A stretch of DNA of 64,000 nucleotides, from assembly GCF_003391115.1 (NCBI RefSeq), contig NZ_QTJP01000001.1, positions 2,812,501-2,876,500 on the forward strand, given 5' to 3'. Origin of the DNA: Sphingomonas crusticola (lineage in GTDB: Bacteria > Pseudomonadota > Alphaproteobacteria > Sphingomonadales > Sphingomonadaceae). Both the position numbers and the translations under genes were made by a program. Under the pieces are notes generated by a model that saw nothing but the letters and a program-made list of their open reading frames with translations, searched no databases and had not been told where the DNA came from. Position 1 is the first letter of the stretch; each line of letters opens with the position of its first letter. Below are positions 33,043 to 42,031 of the stretch, in pieces.

Positions 33043-35645
33043 CACTGCTTGCTGATCGAGACGCTGACGACCCGCCCGAGCGGCGAATAGTTTGTCGAAT
33101 CGTAGGGGGTGTCGGAGAACTGAGTCGTCGCGATCTGCATCGGCTTGTCGTTCAGGACGTTGAAGACCGAGAAACCGATATCGAGGCGTCCGAGCAGCCC
33201 GCCGGCCCGGGTGCGGTAATGCGTCGCCAGATCGAGCGTGGTCATCGATCCGACGTGGACGACCTGCGTCGCACGCGGATCGTCCACGCCGCCGATATAG
33301 CTGAGCGTTGCGGTGAGGTTGAAGGGGCCGCGATCCCAACTCGCGCCGCCTCTGGCCCGAAAATGCGCCGGACTGAACAACTGCCCGGCGAGGAGCGTGA
33401 CCGGCTGCGAGCTGGTGATCTGCTGCTCGCTTTCGAGATAGCTGGCGTTGAAGCTGGCGGTCAGGCTGTTTGCTTTGCCGGGAAAAACCGCGCGATACCG
33501 AAAATAGGCGTCTACCCCGTGGATCGTCTGACGGCCGGCATTGACGTTACTGTCGTCGATCAGGAAGGCGACATTGGCTGGATCATAAGTAAGGCCACTG
33601 ATGTTCGCGAAGTTGAAGGCACCCGCTATGACGGCGGCGAGCAGCGCTGCCGACGGATTGGGCGTCAGCCGATCGCTATAAATCGGGTTGCTGAGCGACT
33701 GGCCGATGAATGCGATCGGGGTCACCACCCGATCACGGTAATCGATGTGGAAATAGGTCAGATCGAGATGGGCCCCCTCAATCACGCGCGGATGAATCGC
33801 AAGCGTGGCTGACCAAGTCGTCGCGCGCTCCGGCTTCAGGTTGGGATTGCCCCCTTGGACGAAGAGGTCCGTGCTGTTCGGGGGGAAACCGGTGCCGCCA
33901 AACGCCGCCGGTCCGCCCAGGACAAGCGTCCGCGCCTGGTACTTTTCAAGCAGGGTCGGCGCGCGGAACGATTTCCCCCAACTGCCCTTGATGTCGAAAT
34001 CGGGCGTCGGCGCGTAGATGATACCAAGCTTGGGCGTGACGATGTCACCGATGCCGCGGTAATCCTCGTATCGCAGAGCACTGCTGAGTTCGATCCTGCT
34101 GATGAGCGGGATCTCCTCAGCAGGAGATATGATCGGGATGCTCAGCTCGCCATAGCCATAATAGCTGTCTTGGCGCTGGTCGATGTTCTGGGCGTTGCCG
34201 GGGCCGAGGCTCCTGAACAGCGCATTGCGGCGATATCCTGCACCCAGCGCCAGTTTCACAGGGCCGGCCGGCAGGGCGAAGATCGTTCCGTCTCCGCCGA
34301 TTTCTGCCGACGCCGCAGTGTTGCAATAACAAAAGATCGTCGGTGCGGGGGCTGTTCCATTCGCATAGTTCGTGACGGTGTAGTGCGTCAGGTCGCGGCC
34401 ATAGGATCCCGTCGCGAACATCGACCAGCCATGTCCGAGCGTCAGGCGCAATGTCGGCGCGAGCGCATAGGACTCCACGGAGTAAGCGGTGACATTGCCG
34501 CTGAGCATAACATTCCCCGCGATGTTATTCGCGACGGACTTGGTGCTCCAGCGACGGTTATAGAGCCCGTCAAACTCCAGCGTCAGATCGGGTGCGAGAT
34601 CCTGATGCGCGCTCAATACCGCGTCATGATCCTTGATCGGCGGCAGCAATGACAGCGCGGGGCTCTTGTCGGCGGCATAGCTTCGATCCCGTCCGAAAAT
34701 GCCGGTCGTGCGCGCAAACTCATAGCTCGCGATGAACCCGCCCGAATTCCAACGCCAACCGCCAGAAGCGCCATAGCGTTGCTCGAAAGCCCCGCCGTCG
34801 GTCGACGTGCCGATCCGCGCACTGGTTTCAAGGCCTTCGGTGTCGCGACGCAGGACGATGTTCGCGACGCCCGCAACCGCGTCCGAACCATAAAGTGCCG
34901 AGGCCCCGTCGGGGACGATCTCGATCCGGCTGACGGCGGCGAGTGGGATGGCCGAGACATCGATACTCTGCCGTGATCCGCTGTACGACAGCCGGTGACC
35001 GTTAAGCAGGGTGAGCGTCGCAGCGCTGCCGATGCCGCGAAGGTTGATCGAAGAGCCGCTGCCAAGATTGAACCCGCTGTTAGCTGGCACGTTTGACCCG
35101 ACGCCAGGATTTTGCCCGCCGCCGAAGCTTTGCGGAATGGAGCGTACCACATCGCCGAGATTAGACTGACCGGCGTTGCGTATATCCTCCTGGTCGATGC
35201 GGATGACCGGGGACGCGATCGGCGCCCCGCGGATCCTGGAACCGGTGACGACGATATCCGCACCTGCAGCGTTCTCGGCCGAATCGCCCGCGTTGCCTGG
35301 CTCGCCAGGTGCGCTAGCGAGGGCGACGCCGAAAGGGACGATCGTCCACGTTTGGGTCCCGGTCTTCTGGGCCTGCAGTCCGGTGTCCTTGAGCAGCATC
35401 TGGAGTGCTTGGTCGATCGTCATCACGCCGTGGATCGCATTCGTCCGCTTGCCGCGCGCGTCCCGGGTAGAGATGAGAAGTTGGATGTCCGCCTGGCGGG
35501 CGAGGGTGCTCACGCCGAGAGCGGCGGGCTGGACTGGTATATCGAACGACTTGGTCTGTGCCGCGGCAGCTACCGGAACCGCGATCAAGACCGTCGCGGC
35601 CGTGAACACCGCGTGTCGCAGCCTGTTTTCCCGAACCATCGTCAT
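33039..35645 (-). CDS. TonB-dependent transducer with STN domain (module 1)
   Basis: The 868-aa receptor has a signal peptide (about 1-30) and an STN/secretin-like signalling domain (about 33-104: FDIPVQPAALGVSTLARQAD...TIDQALQMLLKDTGLQAQ). The TonB-box region ADIVVTGSRIRG (129-140), a plug with SINLRGIGSAATLTLLNGHRL and a barrel ending VVSVSISKQW follow. The STN domain contacts FecR across the periplasm when ligand is bound. AAGGGGG precedes three clustered ATGs; 35645 has the best spacing. An ECF-type promoter at 35688-35713 gives it its own transcript. The coupled isopeptidase suggests a lasso or similarly knotted peptide as ligand. Confidence 0.88.
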   Translation of the reverse strand: MTMVRENRLRHAVFTAATVLIAVPVAAAAQTKSFDIPVQPAALGVSTLARQADIQLLISTRDARGKRTNAIHGVMTIDQALQMLLKDTGLQAQKTGTQTWTIVPFGVALASAPGEPGNAGDSAENAAGADIVVTGSRIRGAPIASPVIRIDQEDIRNAGQSNLGDVVRSIPQSFGGGQNPGVGSNVPANSGFNLGSGSSINLRGIGSAATLTLLNGHRLSYSGSRQSIDVSAIPLAAVSRIEIVPDGASALYGSDAVAGVANIVLRRDTEGLETSARIGTSTDGGAFEQRYGASGGWRWNSGGFIASYEFARTTGIFGRDRSYAADKSPALSLLPPIKDHDAVLSAHQDLAPDLTLEFDGLYNRRWSTKSVANNIAGNVMLSGNVTAYSVESYALAPTLRLTLGHGWSMFATGSYGRDLTHYTVTNYANGTAPAPTIFCYCNTAASAEIGGDGTIFALPAGPVKLALGAGYRRNALFRSLGPGNAQNIDQRQDSYYGYGELSIPIISPAEEIPLISRIELSSALRYEDYRGIGDIVTPKLGIIYAPTPDFDIKGSWGKSFRAPTLLEKYQARTLVLGGPAAFGGTGFPPNSTDLFVQGGNPNLKPERATTWSATLAIHPRVIEGAHLDLTYFHIDYRDRVVTPIAFIGQSLSNPIYSDRLTPNPSAALLAAVIAGAFNFANISGLTYDPANVAFLIDDSNVNAGRQTIHGVDAYFRYRAVFPGKANSLTASFNASYLESEQQITSSQPVTLLAGQLFSPAHFRARGGASWDRGPFNLTATLSYIGGVDDPRATQVVHVGSMTTLDLATHYRTRAGGLLGRLDIGFSVFNVLNDKPMQIATTQFSDTPYDSTNYSPLGRVVSVSISKQW

Positions 35646-35687
35646 CATTTCCCCCTTCATCGCAGGCCATCGCGGCCTTGGGATTTA

Positions 35688-35713
35688 GACAGGCGGGGCG
35701 TGAATTTCCGTTT
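35688..35713 (-). promoter_or_regulatory. ECF promoter before receptor 1 (AAACGG-N16-TGTC)
   Basis: On the minus strand AAACGG and TGTCT are separated as in the promoter before sigma factor 1, and the flanking bases TCC (left) and WA (right) also agree. It lies about 43 bases upstream of the receptor start. Confidence 0.65.
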
Positions 35714-35724
35714 GGAATTTTCCG

Positions 35725-36690
35725 TTAGCCGGCTGCGTGGCCAATCCGGATCAGCCCCGGATCGTCCAGCAGGACAGGCGTGTTGAAACTGCGCTGGACT
35801 GCGGTCGCGAACCCGACCGGATCGTCCACGCGGAAAATTCCATAAAAACCTTCCTGTGACAGCGCCGGATCGTCGATCACGATCTTGCGCTGATTATACC
35901 GGTTGAACTCGCTTGCCGCCGCCCTGAGCGATTCACCGGCCAAGTCGATCTTTCCCCCGCGCCACGCCAGCGCGCGATCGACTTCGGATGGAGCCTGCTG
36001 TTTCTCCGTTATAGAGGCATTATCGGCGACGAAAGCGCGCTGTCCGGCGGTCAATCGCACCCGATGCCCCTCGGCGCCGTTCACCCACGCTTCGACCGCG
36101 CCCTCGGTCACGAGAACGTCTGCGCCGTTGTCGCGCCGGCGCACGGAGAAGGCCGTGCCGACCGCGCGGACCCGGATTGGACCAGCCTCGACCAGAAAGG
36201 GCCGGTCGCGGTCCTTGGCGACCTGGAACCATGCTTCTCCCCTGACGAGCCGAACCCGTCTGGTCACCTTTTCGAGAGCAACATCGATGTCACTGCCGGT
36301 ATTGATCGTTGCGACCGAGCCATCATCGAGCGGCACATGTCGTATCTCGCCCAGGCGGGTGCGATAGCGGTCCCCCCGCCTCGGCAGGAGAAACCCGCCA
36401 GCAAGCGAAGCGGCGAGCGCGGCACTTCCGGCCCCAAGCAGCCAGCGCCGCGATGGCCGAGCCGCGATGCCGGCCGTGGGGTTTGGCGCCACCAGTTCAG
36501 GCGCCGACAAATCCGGATCGAGCCGCGCCCAGGCGGCTTCGGCTTGAAGGAACGCGCCGCGGCGTCGGCTATCAGCGGCGAGCCACGCCTCGACCTCTTG
36601 CTCGAGTTCGGGTGTCCGGCCCGAGCGATCGAGCCGCATGACCCAGCGGGCGGCCTCCGCCTCAATATCCGTGGCGCGTTCGCGGGTCAT
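35725..36690 (-). CDS. FecR-type anti-sigma factor (module 1)
   Basis: The 321-aa protein has an N-terminal cytoplasmic anti-sigma region (AARWVMRLDRSG...EAWLAADSRRRGAFLQAEAAW), one membrane helix (about 83-101) and the periplasmic FecR domain (GEIRHVPLDDGSVATINTGSDI, VRLVRGEAWFQVAKDRDRPF, VGTAFSVR). A C-terminal part typical for contact with the receptor STN domain follows. It holds or activates the sigma factor depending on the receptor signal. Its ATG overlaps the sigma gene stop by 4 bases. Confidence 0.9.
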   Translation of the reverse strand: MTRERATDIEAEAARWVMRLDRSGRTPELEQEVEAWLAADSRRRGAFLQAEAAWARLDPDLSAPELVAPNPTAGIAARPSRRWLLGAGSAALAASLAGGFLLPRRGDRYRTRLGEIRHVPLDDGSVATINTGSDIDVALEKVTRRVRLVRGEAWFQVAKDRDRPFLVEAGPIRVRAVGTAFSVRRRDNGADVLVTEGAVEAWVNGAEGHRVRLTAGQRAFVADNASITEKQQAPSEVDRALAWRGGKIDLAGESLRAAASEFNRYNQRKIVIDDPALSQEGFYGIFRVDDPVGFATAVQRSFNTPVLLDDPGLIRIGHAAG

Positions 36691-37268
36691 GGGTGATGAA
36701 CCCGGCGCGCGCGGCGCGCCTGATATTCGCCCGCAACCTGCTCACCTTCCTGTCGAAGCGCGTCTAAAAGCATTCGCAATCCATTCGAGCTCTCATTCTC
36801 GACAACGTTTTCGGAAACGCCGAGCGCGGCAGCGATCTCGCGCTGCGATCGACCTTCGAGCTTCCGCATTTCGAAGATTTGCTGGCAGCGACCCGGCAGC
36901 CGATCGAGCAGCCGTCGCACACGTGTCCATTCGCGCCGGTCTCCGGCAAGCTGCTCCGGCGAGGGTGCGTCGTCATGAAGTTCGTGAAATTCTACCTCGG
37001 TCACCGCATCGATCCGCACGACACGCGCATGTCTAATTTGGTTGATCAACAGGTTGCGTACGATCTGGAAGAAAAAGGCGTCGGGCCGCTCGACATGTGT
37101 CACGCTGTCCAGCGCGGCGATGCGGCAATAGGCCTCTTGGATAAGATCATCGATATCCTCGCGCGCGACCATAGATCGCGCCAGCCACGCGCGCACCGCA
37201 GGCTCGTGAGGCATGACCTTCTGGGCCACCCACACGACGAGCTTCCGGCGTCTGTCGTCCTCCTTCAT
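36687..37268 (-). CDS. ECF sigma factor, FecI type (module 1)
   Basis: The 193-aa sigma-70 family protein has region 2 (DIDDLIQEAYCRIA, FFFQIVRNLLINQIRHARVV) and region 4 (LPGRCQQIFEMRKLEGRSQREIAAALGVSENVVEN). It lacks further regions, as expected for ECF factors. It should direct RNA polymerase to AAACGG-N16-TGTC promoters before itself and before receptor 1. The first two genes of module 1 (sigma, fecR) overlap by 4 bases. Confidence 0.9.
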   Translation of the reverse strand: MKEDDRRRKLVVWVAQKVMPHEPAVRAWLARSMVAREDIDDLIQEAYCRIAALDSVTHVERPDAFFFQIVRNLLINQIRHARVVRIDAVTEVEFHELHDDAPSPEQLAGDRREWTRVRRLLDRLPGRCQQIFEMRKLEGRSQREIAAALGVSENVVENESSNGLRMLLDALRQEGEQVAGEYQARRARRVHHP

Positions 37269-37308
37269 CCGCGTTCCAAGCCGCTGGGCGCGCCAGCATA
37301 TGACCTAA

Positions 37309-37334
37309 GACAGCCGGGGAAAGCTTTTCCGTTT
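37309..37334 (-). promoter_or_regulatory. ECF promoter before sigma factor 1 (AAACGG-N16-TGTC)
   Basis: On the minus strand AAACGG is followed after 16 bases by TGTCTTA, about 40 bases upstream of the sigma start. It matches the promoter at 35688-35713 in motif and spacing, which suggests autoregulation. Confidence 0.65.
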
Positions 37335-37736
37335 GGAGCGTAATGCGGTTGCGCACACCGGAGGTCGACGTTGGCGAGGGACTATGGCGGGCCAAAAATC
37401 GCGCACACGTAATGGAGCAGCAGGAACACTTTTGCGTTCGGCCTCCGCCATTTTTACGGCGTATCGGGCGCGAAGCTGCCCGCGAGCAACTCTCAGCTGG
37501 ATGTCCCTTGTGTCTACAAGCTGACCCAGCAGCTGCCATCCGGGCCGGTCGCTGCTCAACTCCAGACAATTATTCATGTGCCTATGCTCGGCTCTGTCTG
37601 GCCGAATGTGGCCGGTTGCTTTGGAGCACATCGCAAAAGCGGTCTATCCCGGCCGCCGGTTGGTCCTTCTGAGCCACAGGTCACGGCAGATCGACGAGGC
37701 GCAACTTCAACCGAATTCCCAAACTTTCTCACATTG
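37335..37736. other. Divergent gap between modules 1 and 2
   Basis: This stretch separates the promoters of sigma factors 1 and 2. Open frames run through it, but none has a start, RBS or protein signature that I can support. Confidence 0.45.
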
Positions 37737-37762
37737 TTTCGCAGTTGCTGAAGAAGCGCGTC
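37737..37762 (+). promoter_or_regulatory. ECF promoter before sigma factor 2 (TTTCGC-N16-CGTC)
   Basis: TTTCGCA (37737-37743) and GCGTCTTA (from 37758) have the same spacing as before receptor 2 at 39342. The predicted transcript start falls about 25 bases before GTG 37795, supporting that start. Confidence 0.65.
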
Positions 37763-37794
37763 TTATTCATCGTAAGGATGAGAACCATGGTGGT

Positions 37795-38304
37795 GTGATC
37801 GAGCCTGCGCATAAGGATTTGGAAGCCCTGAATCGCCGGATGCGTTCGGCGTTGACATCTTTTTTTGCGCGCCGCGTCGGCAACGCTTGTGAAGCGGAAG
37901 ATTTGACCCAGGAGGTCTTCATTCGCCTTGCGCGGAGCGCTGGCGATCAGATCATCGCGCCCGATGCCTACGTATTTCAGATCGCGGCGAACCTGTTGCG
38001 CGACCGGGCGCGCAGGGAAAAAGTGCGCGCCGATTACCGCGAAGCGAAGCGGCTGGAGGATTATGTCGATCTGGACCCGCTCGATCCGTTCCGGATCGCA
38101 GCCGGGCGACAGGGCTTGAACGTAATGGCGCGCGAGCTTGCCGAGTTGCCTGAAAAAACAAGAAGGATATTCACGCTGTATCGTATCGAAAGCATCGACA
38201 AGCACGTGATCGCCGCGACCTTCGGATTGTCGGTGCGCATGGTTGAGATGCATGTGCAGCGTGCGATGCTGAGGTTGTTCGAGAAGATGGGCGGCGATCT
38301 ATGA
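37795..38304 (+). CDS. ECF sigma factor, FecI type (module 2)
   Basis: The 169-aa protein shows sigma region 2 (FFARRVGNACEAEDLTQEVFIRLA, FQIAANLLRDRARRE) and region 4 (ELPEKTRRIFTLYRIESIDKHVIAATFGLSVRMVEMHVQRA). I choose GTG 37795, because the upstream part of the frame lacks similarity and crosses the predicted promoter. AAGGA lies upstream. It overlaps the fecR gene by 4 bases (ATGA). Its targets are inferred to be the TTTCGC-N16-CGTC promoters. Confidence 0.85.
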   Translation: MIEPAHKDLEALNRRMRSALTSFFARRVGNACEAEDLTQEVFIRLARSAGDQIIAPDAYVFQIAANLLRDRARREKVRADYREAKRLEDYVDLDPLDPFRIAAGRQGLNVMARELAELPEKTRRIFTLYRIESIDKHVIAATFGLSVRMVEMHVQRAMLRLFEKMGGDL

Positions 38305-39341
38305 GAGAAGCAGCCCCCGAACTCGAACAGGCCCGCGAGTGTGCGATCGGTTGGTGTATGCGATTGGCGGAGGGGTCAATCAGCCTGGAAGATCAGATCG
38401 CCTTCGAAACTTGGCGCGACGCCGACCCGCGCCATCGCGAGGCGTTTGCCCAGATGGCGCATCTGTGGAGCGCGGCCGGACATGTGGGGGACGAGCCGGA
38501 ATTGATCGCGGTGCGGGCGGATGCGCTCGAAGCAATGAGAGCGGCCAACAACCGGCGCTGGCCCAGTCGACTTGCCGGTCGCTGGCGCCCCCTTGTGGCA
38601 GCGGCTGCATGTCTGCTTTTGACGGTAACCGCCATCCTCCATCTCATGCAAGTGCGTCCTGACACCTATGTAACGGCCATTGGCGAACGCCGTGTCGTGA
38701 AATTGGGGGACGGTTCGAAGATTTCCCTCGATGCCGATACGAGGGTCCAGGTCGCATATAATGACGAGCGCCGCGCCCTCAGACTGCTTTCAGGTCGTGC
38801 AAAGTTCGATGTCGCGAAGGACCCGCGACGTCCCTTCACGGTCACGGCTGGAAATCGAATGGTCGTCGCGACAGGCACGGCCTTCAGTGTCGAACTGGTA
38901 AGCCGGCAGATGCGCGTCGTGCTTTACGAGGGCAATGTCGCCGTCCTTGAAAACGGCCCGTCCAACGAGCCGCCCAAGCATGTCCAGCTGATAGCCAGGA
39001 AGGTCGCGGCCGATCAGGACCTGAAACCCGGCAGGATCATGATTGCTTCGCTCGATCGGCCAGTCGCGGCGATCGAGGCTATCGACTTGCCGAGATCGCT
39101 TTTGTGGGAGGGCGGCCAACTCAATTTCTCGGATGAATTCCTGGCGACCGCGATCGAGCGCGTAAATCGATATTCCGATACGAAGATCGTCCTGCGCGGA
39201 AATGCCGATGGCATGCTGGTTAGCGGCGCCTTTAACGCGGGCGACAGCAGCGGTTTTGTCGACGGCGTGTCGGCAATTTACCCGTTGAATGTCCAACAGA
39301 AGGGCAATGTGATCGCGCTGACGGTCAAGCGACCGTCATAA
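38301..39341 (+). CDS. FecR-type anti-sigma factor (module 2)
   Basis: The 346-aa protein has the N-terminal anti-sigma region (CAIGWCMRLAEGSISLEDQIAFETWRDADPRHREAFAQMAHLW), a single membrane helix (about 96-113) and the FecR domain (GERRVVKLGDGSKISLDADT, LRLLSGRAKFDVAKDPRRPF, TGTAFSVE). A C-terminal STN-contact region with LLWEGGQLNFSDEFLATAIERVNRYS follows. The last domain is the part that senses the receptor in the periplasm. The start overlaps the sigma stop. Confidence 0.9.
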   Translation: MREAAPELEQARECAIGWCMRLAEGSISLEDQIAFETWRDADPRHREAFAQMAHLWSAAGHVGDEPELIAVRADALEAMRAANNRRWPSRLAGRWRPLVAAAACLLLTVTAILHLMQVRPDTYVTAIGERRVVKLGDGSKISLDADTRVQVAYNDERRALRLLSGRAKFDVAKDPRRPFTVTAGNRMVVATGTAFSVELVSRQMRVVLYEGNVAVLENGPSNEPPKHVQLIARKVAADQDLKPGRIMIASLDRPVAAIEAIDLPRSLLWEGGQLNFSDEFLATAIERVNRYSDTKIVLRGNADGMLVSGAFNAGDSSGFVDGVSAIYPLNVQQKGNVIALTVKRPS

Positions 39342-39367
39342 TTTCGCAATATCGGTCTTTCCGCGTC
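39342..39367 (+). promoter_or_regulatory. ECF promoter before receptor 2 (TTTCGC-N16-CGTC)
   Basis: TTTCGCA (39342-39348) and GCGTCTTA (39363-39370) lie directly after the fecR stop and about 50 bases before the receptor ATG. They match the sigma 2 promoter in motif and spacing. Confidence 0.65.
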
Positions 39368-39415
39368 TTACCTTATGGGCCGCGCGAGATCGAGGCGGCC
39401 CTCAAGGGGGGTCCG

Positions 39416-42031
39416 ATGCTCTTTCGCTTTCGTACGATGAACCGCTTAATCTATGGGGCGGCCGCCAGCGTCGCGCTGGCGACTCCGATCGCGGTGTGCG
39501 CGCAACAAAGCAGTTTCCAGCTCGACATACCGGCGCAAGATCTTGGCAGCGCACTCAAAGCATTGGCGAGCGCAGCCGGTCAGCAAGTAGTTTTCAAGGG
39601 CGCGTCTGTCCGCGGAAGGCGCAGCAACGCGTTGAAGGGCAATTATAGCATCGACGATGCGATAGGCTTCCTGATCCACGGTCAAGGGCTCCAGGCAGGG
39701 CGCAGCCCACGCGGCATTATCGTCATTAAGCCCGCCGCCGCGCCGGTAAACGGCCGGACCGAAGCTCAGGAACCCTCCCTCAATGCGGGCGCGCCGGGCC
39801 GAGCGGGGAGCGGCTTTTCTGACGAGTCCACGGCCGATACGAGCCAGGAAATCACGGTAACAGGCAGCCGATTGCTCTCAATCAATGAGCAATCCTCGCC
39901 ATCCACCACCGTGAACAGAACAGATTTTCGACTGTCGGGCGCTCAAACCGTACAGGCGGCTTTGGCAACGCTCTCGCAGACCTTCGCCGGTGACATCAAT
40001 CCCGAGACGGCCGGCGGCAAGCAATCCAACGGGTTTCGCTCGGACCGCGGCAGCAATGGCAGCAAAGGCTATTCGCCGAATTTGCGCGGCCTCGGCTCGG
40101 CTGCCACGCTTGCTCTAATCGACGGCAGCCGATTTCCGATCGGCTCGGAAGGCGCCGCGCCCGACGTCTCGATGATGCCGCTCGTTGCCTTGGATCGGAT
40201 CGAAGTGCTCAGGGACGGCGCCTCGCCGGTCTATGGAGCGGACGCGGTCGCGGGTGTCGTCAATCTCATTACCAAGACCCACCAGGATCAGCCGATGACA
40301 TCTGTCGGCTACGGGGGTGCGGACGGTGGCTACGCTACGTACCAGGCGAGTCATATCCAGGGCCTGGACTGGAACGGCGGATCGGGTGTCCTGGCGGCGC
40401 AATATGATAAAAGCGATAGGCTCAGCACCTTGGACCGTGCGCCAACGTCGCGCATCACGCCGGCATCGATCCTACCCGATCAACATCAATACTCGATCTT
40501 CGGCAGCCTCTCCCAAGATGTGGGCGGTTCGAACGAGCTAAGGCTAAAAGCCCTCGGCGCGCAGCGAAAATTCTCCAGCCCTTCTTCCGTACTCGATTTT
40601 TCACGTGGAAATACGAAGCTTGGATATGTGTCGGCATCCGGCATCTTCCGCCTGCCGGATAGCTGGGTCGTAAGCGTCAATGCGGATTTCTCGGCGAACC
40701 ATCTGATCAATCAGGCGCAATCACTAACCGGGGTTTACTCGAGAACCGACTATCGCGGGCATGAGGTCGGCGCCGGCGCGACGATTACCGGAACGCCATT
40801 CTCGCTGCCGGCCGGCCCCGTACGAACGGCGCTTGGCATCGATTACCGCTACAGCAAGCGCGAGTTCGTGACCCAAGGTGCTGCGGGGGCGTCGCTCGAT
40901 CGGACGGTCGCCGCGACCTTTGGCGAAATCGCGGTGCCCCTCCTTCGCGATGCGCCGCTTGCCAAGAGTGTTACCCTCGAAGCCGCAGTCCGATACGATC
41001 ATTACAGCGATTTCGGAGGCACGACCAATTCGCGCGTCGGGCTCGTTTGGCGCGTCAACTCTTCCATCCGGCTGCGCGCGACGCGGTCGACCTCGTTCCG
41101 CGCCCCAACGCTCTTTGACGAAAACGCGGCCGGCCTGCTTGCCGCTACGGTGAAAGCCAATGACCCGCAGCAAGGCGGATTGGTGACGGCACTACTCGTC
41201 ACCAATGGGGCCTATCCGGATCTGAAACCGGAAACCGCACGCAACCTGACGCTTGGATTTGACTTCACGTCCCAGGCATTGCCGGGAATGGGCCTGTCCG
41301 TCGACTATTACGACGTGGCATTCCGCAACCGGATCGCAGCGCCCGATACGGCCGTCACCACCTTGTTCAACCTCGCCGATCCCCTCGTGCAGCCTTTCCT
41401 CACCCGTTCGCCCGCTCTATCCAGCGTGACGTCGTTCTTCGCGCTGCCCGGCTTCCTCAGTACCACCGGTCCGACCACGACGCCGTCAGACGTTCGTGTG
41501 ATCATCGACGACCGCTCGGTCAATCTCGCCTCGACGACCGCAAAAGGGATCGATTTCCTCTTCCACGCAAATCTGCCGACATCCACCGGTGCGTTGACAT
41601 TCACCGCCGATGCCACGTTGAATTTGAGCTTCAAAGTACGAGCGCAGCCCGCGGCCCCCGAGCAGGAGTTCACTGGCCAGGCTTTCTTTGCGCCGCGCTA
41701 CAGGGTGAGAAGCGGTCTCGCTTATGTCGGGCAACGCTTCGAAGCGGCCGCATTTCTGAGATACACACCGTCGATGGACGACAAGCGGGTCGTCGCCGGC
41801 CGTCCTGCAGGCACTTACCACATCGATGACTATACGACGGCGGATTTGCATCTTGGGATGCTGCTGGGAAATGCCCGAACAGGTTTGAAGATCAGCCTGG
41901 ACGTCACGAATGCCTTCAACAAAGCGCCTCCTTATGTGCAGCCCATCAGCGCAACATATGCGAGCTACGATCCGTCCAATGCCTCGGTGATCGGCCGCGT
42001 TTCCCGTTTAACACTTACAAAGATGTGGTGA
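39416..42031 (+). CDS. TonB-dependent transducer with STN domain (module 2)
   Basis: The 871-aa receptor has a signal peptide (about 1-29, ending VCAQ) and an STN domain (about 33-105: FQLDIPAQDLGSALKALASAAG, NYSIDDAIGFLIHGQGL). The TonB-box region SQEITVTGSRLL (143-154), a plug with NLRGLGSAATLALIDGSRF and YGADAVAGVVNLIT, and a barrel ending SRLTLTKMW follow. AAGGGGGGT precedes the ATG. It would sense and import the ligand of module 2 and signal to FecR 2. Its coupled peptidase suggests a peptide ligand, but the identity is unknown. Confidence 0.88.
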   Translation: MLFRFRTMNRLIYGAAASVALATPIAVCAQQSSFQLDIPAQDLGSALKALASAAGQQVVFKGASVRGRRSNALKGNYSIDDAIGFLIHGQGLQAGRSPRGIIVIKPAAAPVNGRTEAQEPSLNAGAPGRAGSGFSDESTADTSQEITVTGSRLLSINEQSSPSTTVNRTDFRLSGAQTVQAALATLSQTFAGDINPETAGGKQSNGFRSDRGSNGSKGYSPNLRGLGSAATLALIDGSRFPIGSEGAAPDVSMMPLVALDRIEVLRDGASPVYGADAVAGVVNLITKTHQDQPMTSVGYGGADGGYATYQASHIQGLDWNGGSGVLAAQYDKSDRLSTLDRAPTSRITPASILPDQHQYSIFGSLSQDVGGSNELRLKALGAQRKFSSPSSVLDFSRGNTKLGYVSASGIFRLPDSWVVSVNADFSANHLINQAQSLTGVYSRTDYRGHEVGAGATITGTPFSLPAGPVRTALGIDYRYSKREFVTQGAAGASLDRTVAATFGEIAVPLLRDAPLAKSVTLEAAVRYDHYSDFGGTTNSRVGLVWRVNSSIRLRATRSTSFRAPTLFDENAAGLLAATVKANDPQQGGLVTALLVTNGAYPDLKPETARNLTLGFDFTSQALPGMGLSVDYYDVAFRNRIAAPDTAVTTLFNLADPLVQPFLTRSPALSSVTSFFALPGFLSTTGPTTTPSDVRVIIDDRSVNLASTTAKGIDFLFHANLPTSTGALTFTADATLNLSFKVRAQPAAPEQEFTGQAFFAPRYRVRSGLAYVGQRFEAAAFLRYTPSMDDKRVVAGRPAGTYHIDDYTTADLHLGMLLGNARTGLKISLDVTNAFNKAPPYVQPISATYASYDPSNASVIGRVSRLTLTKMW

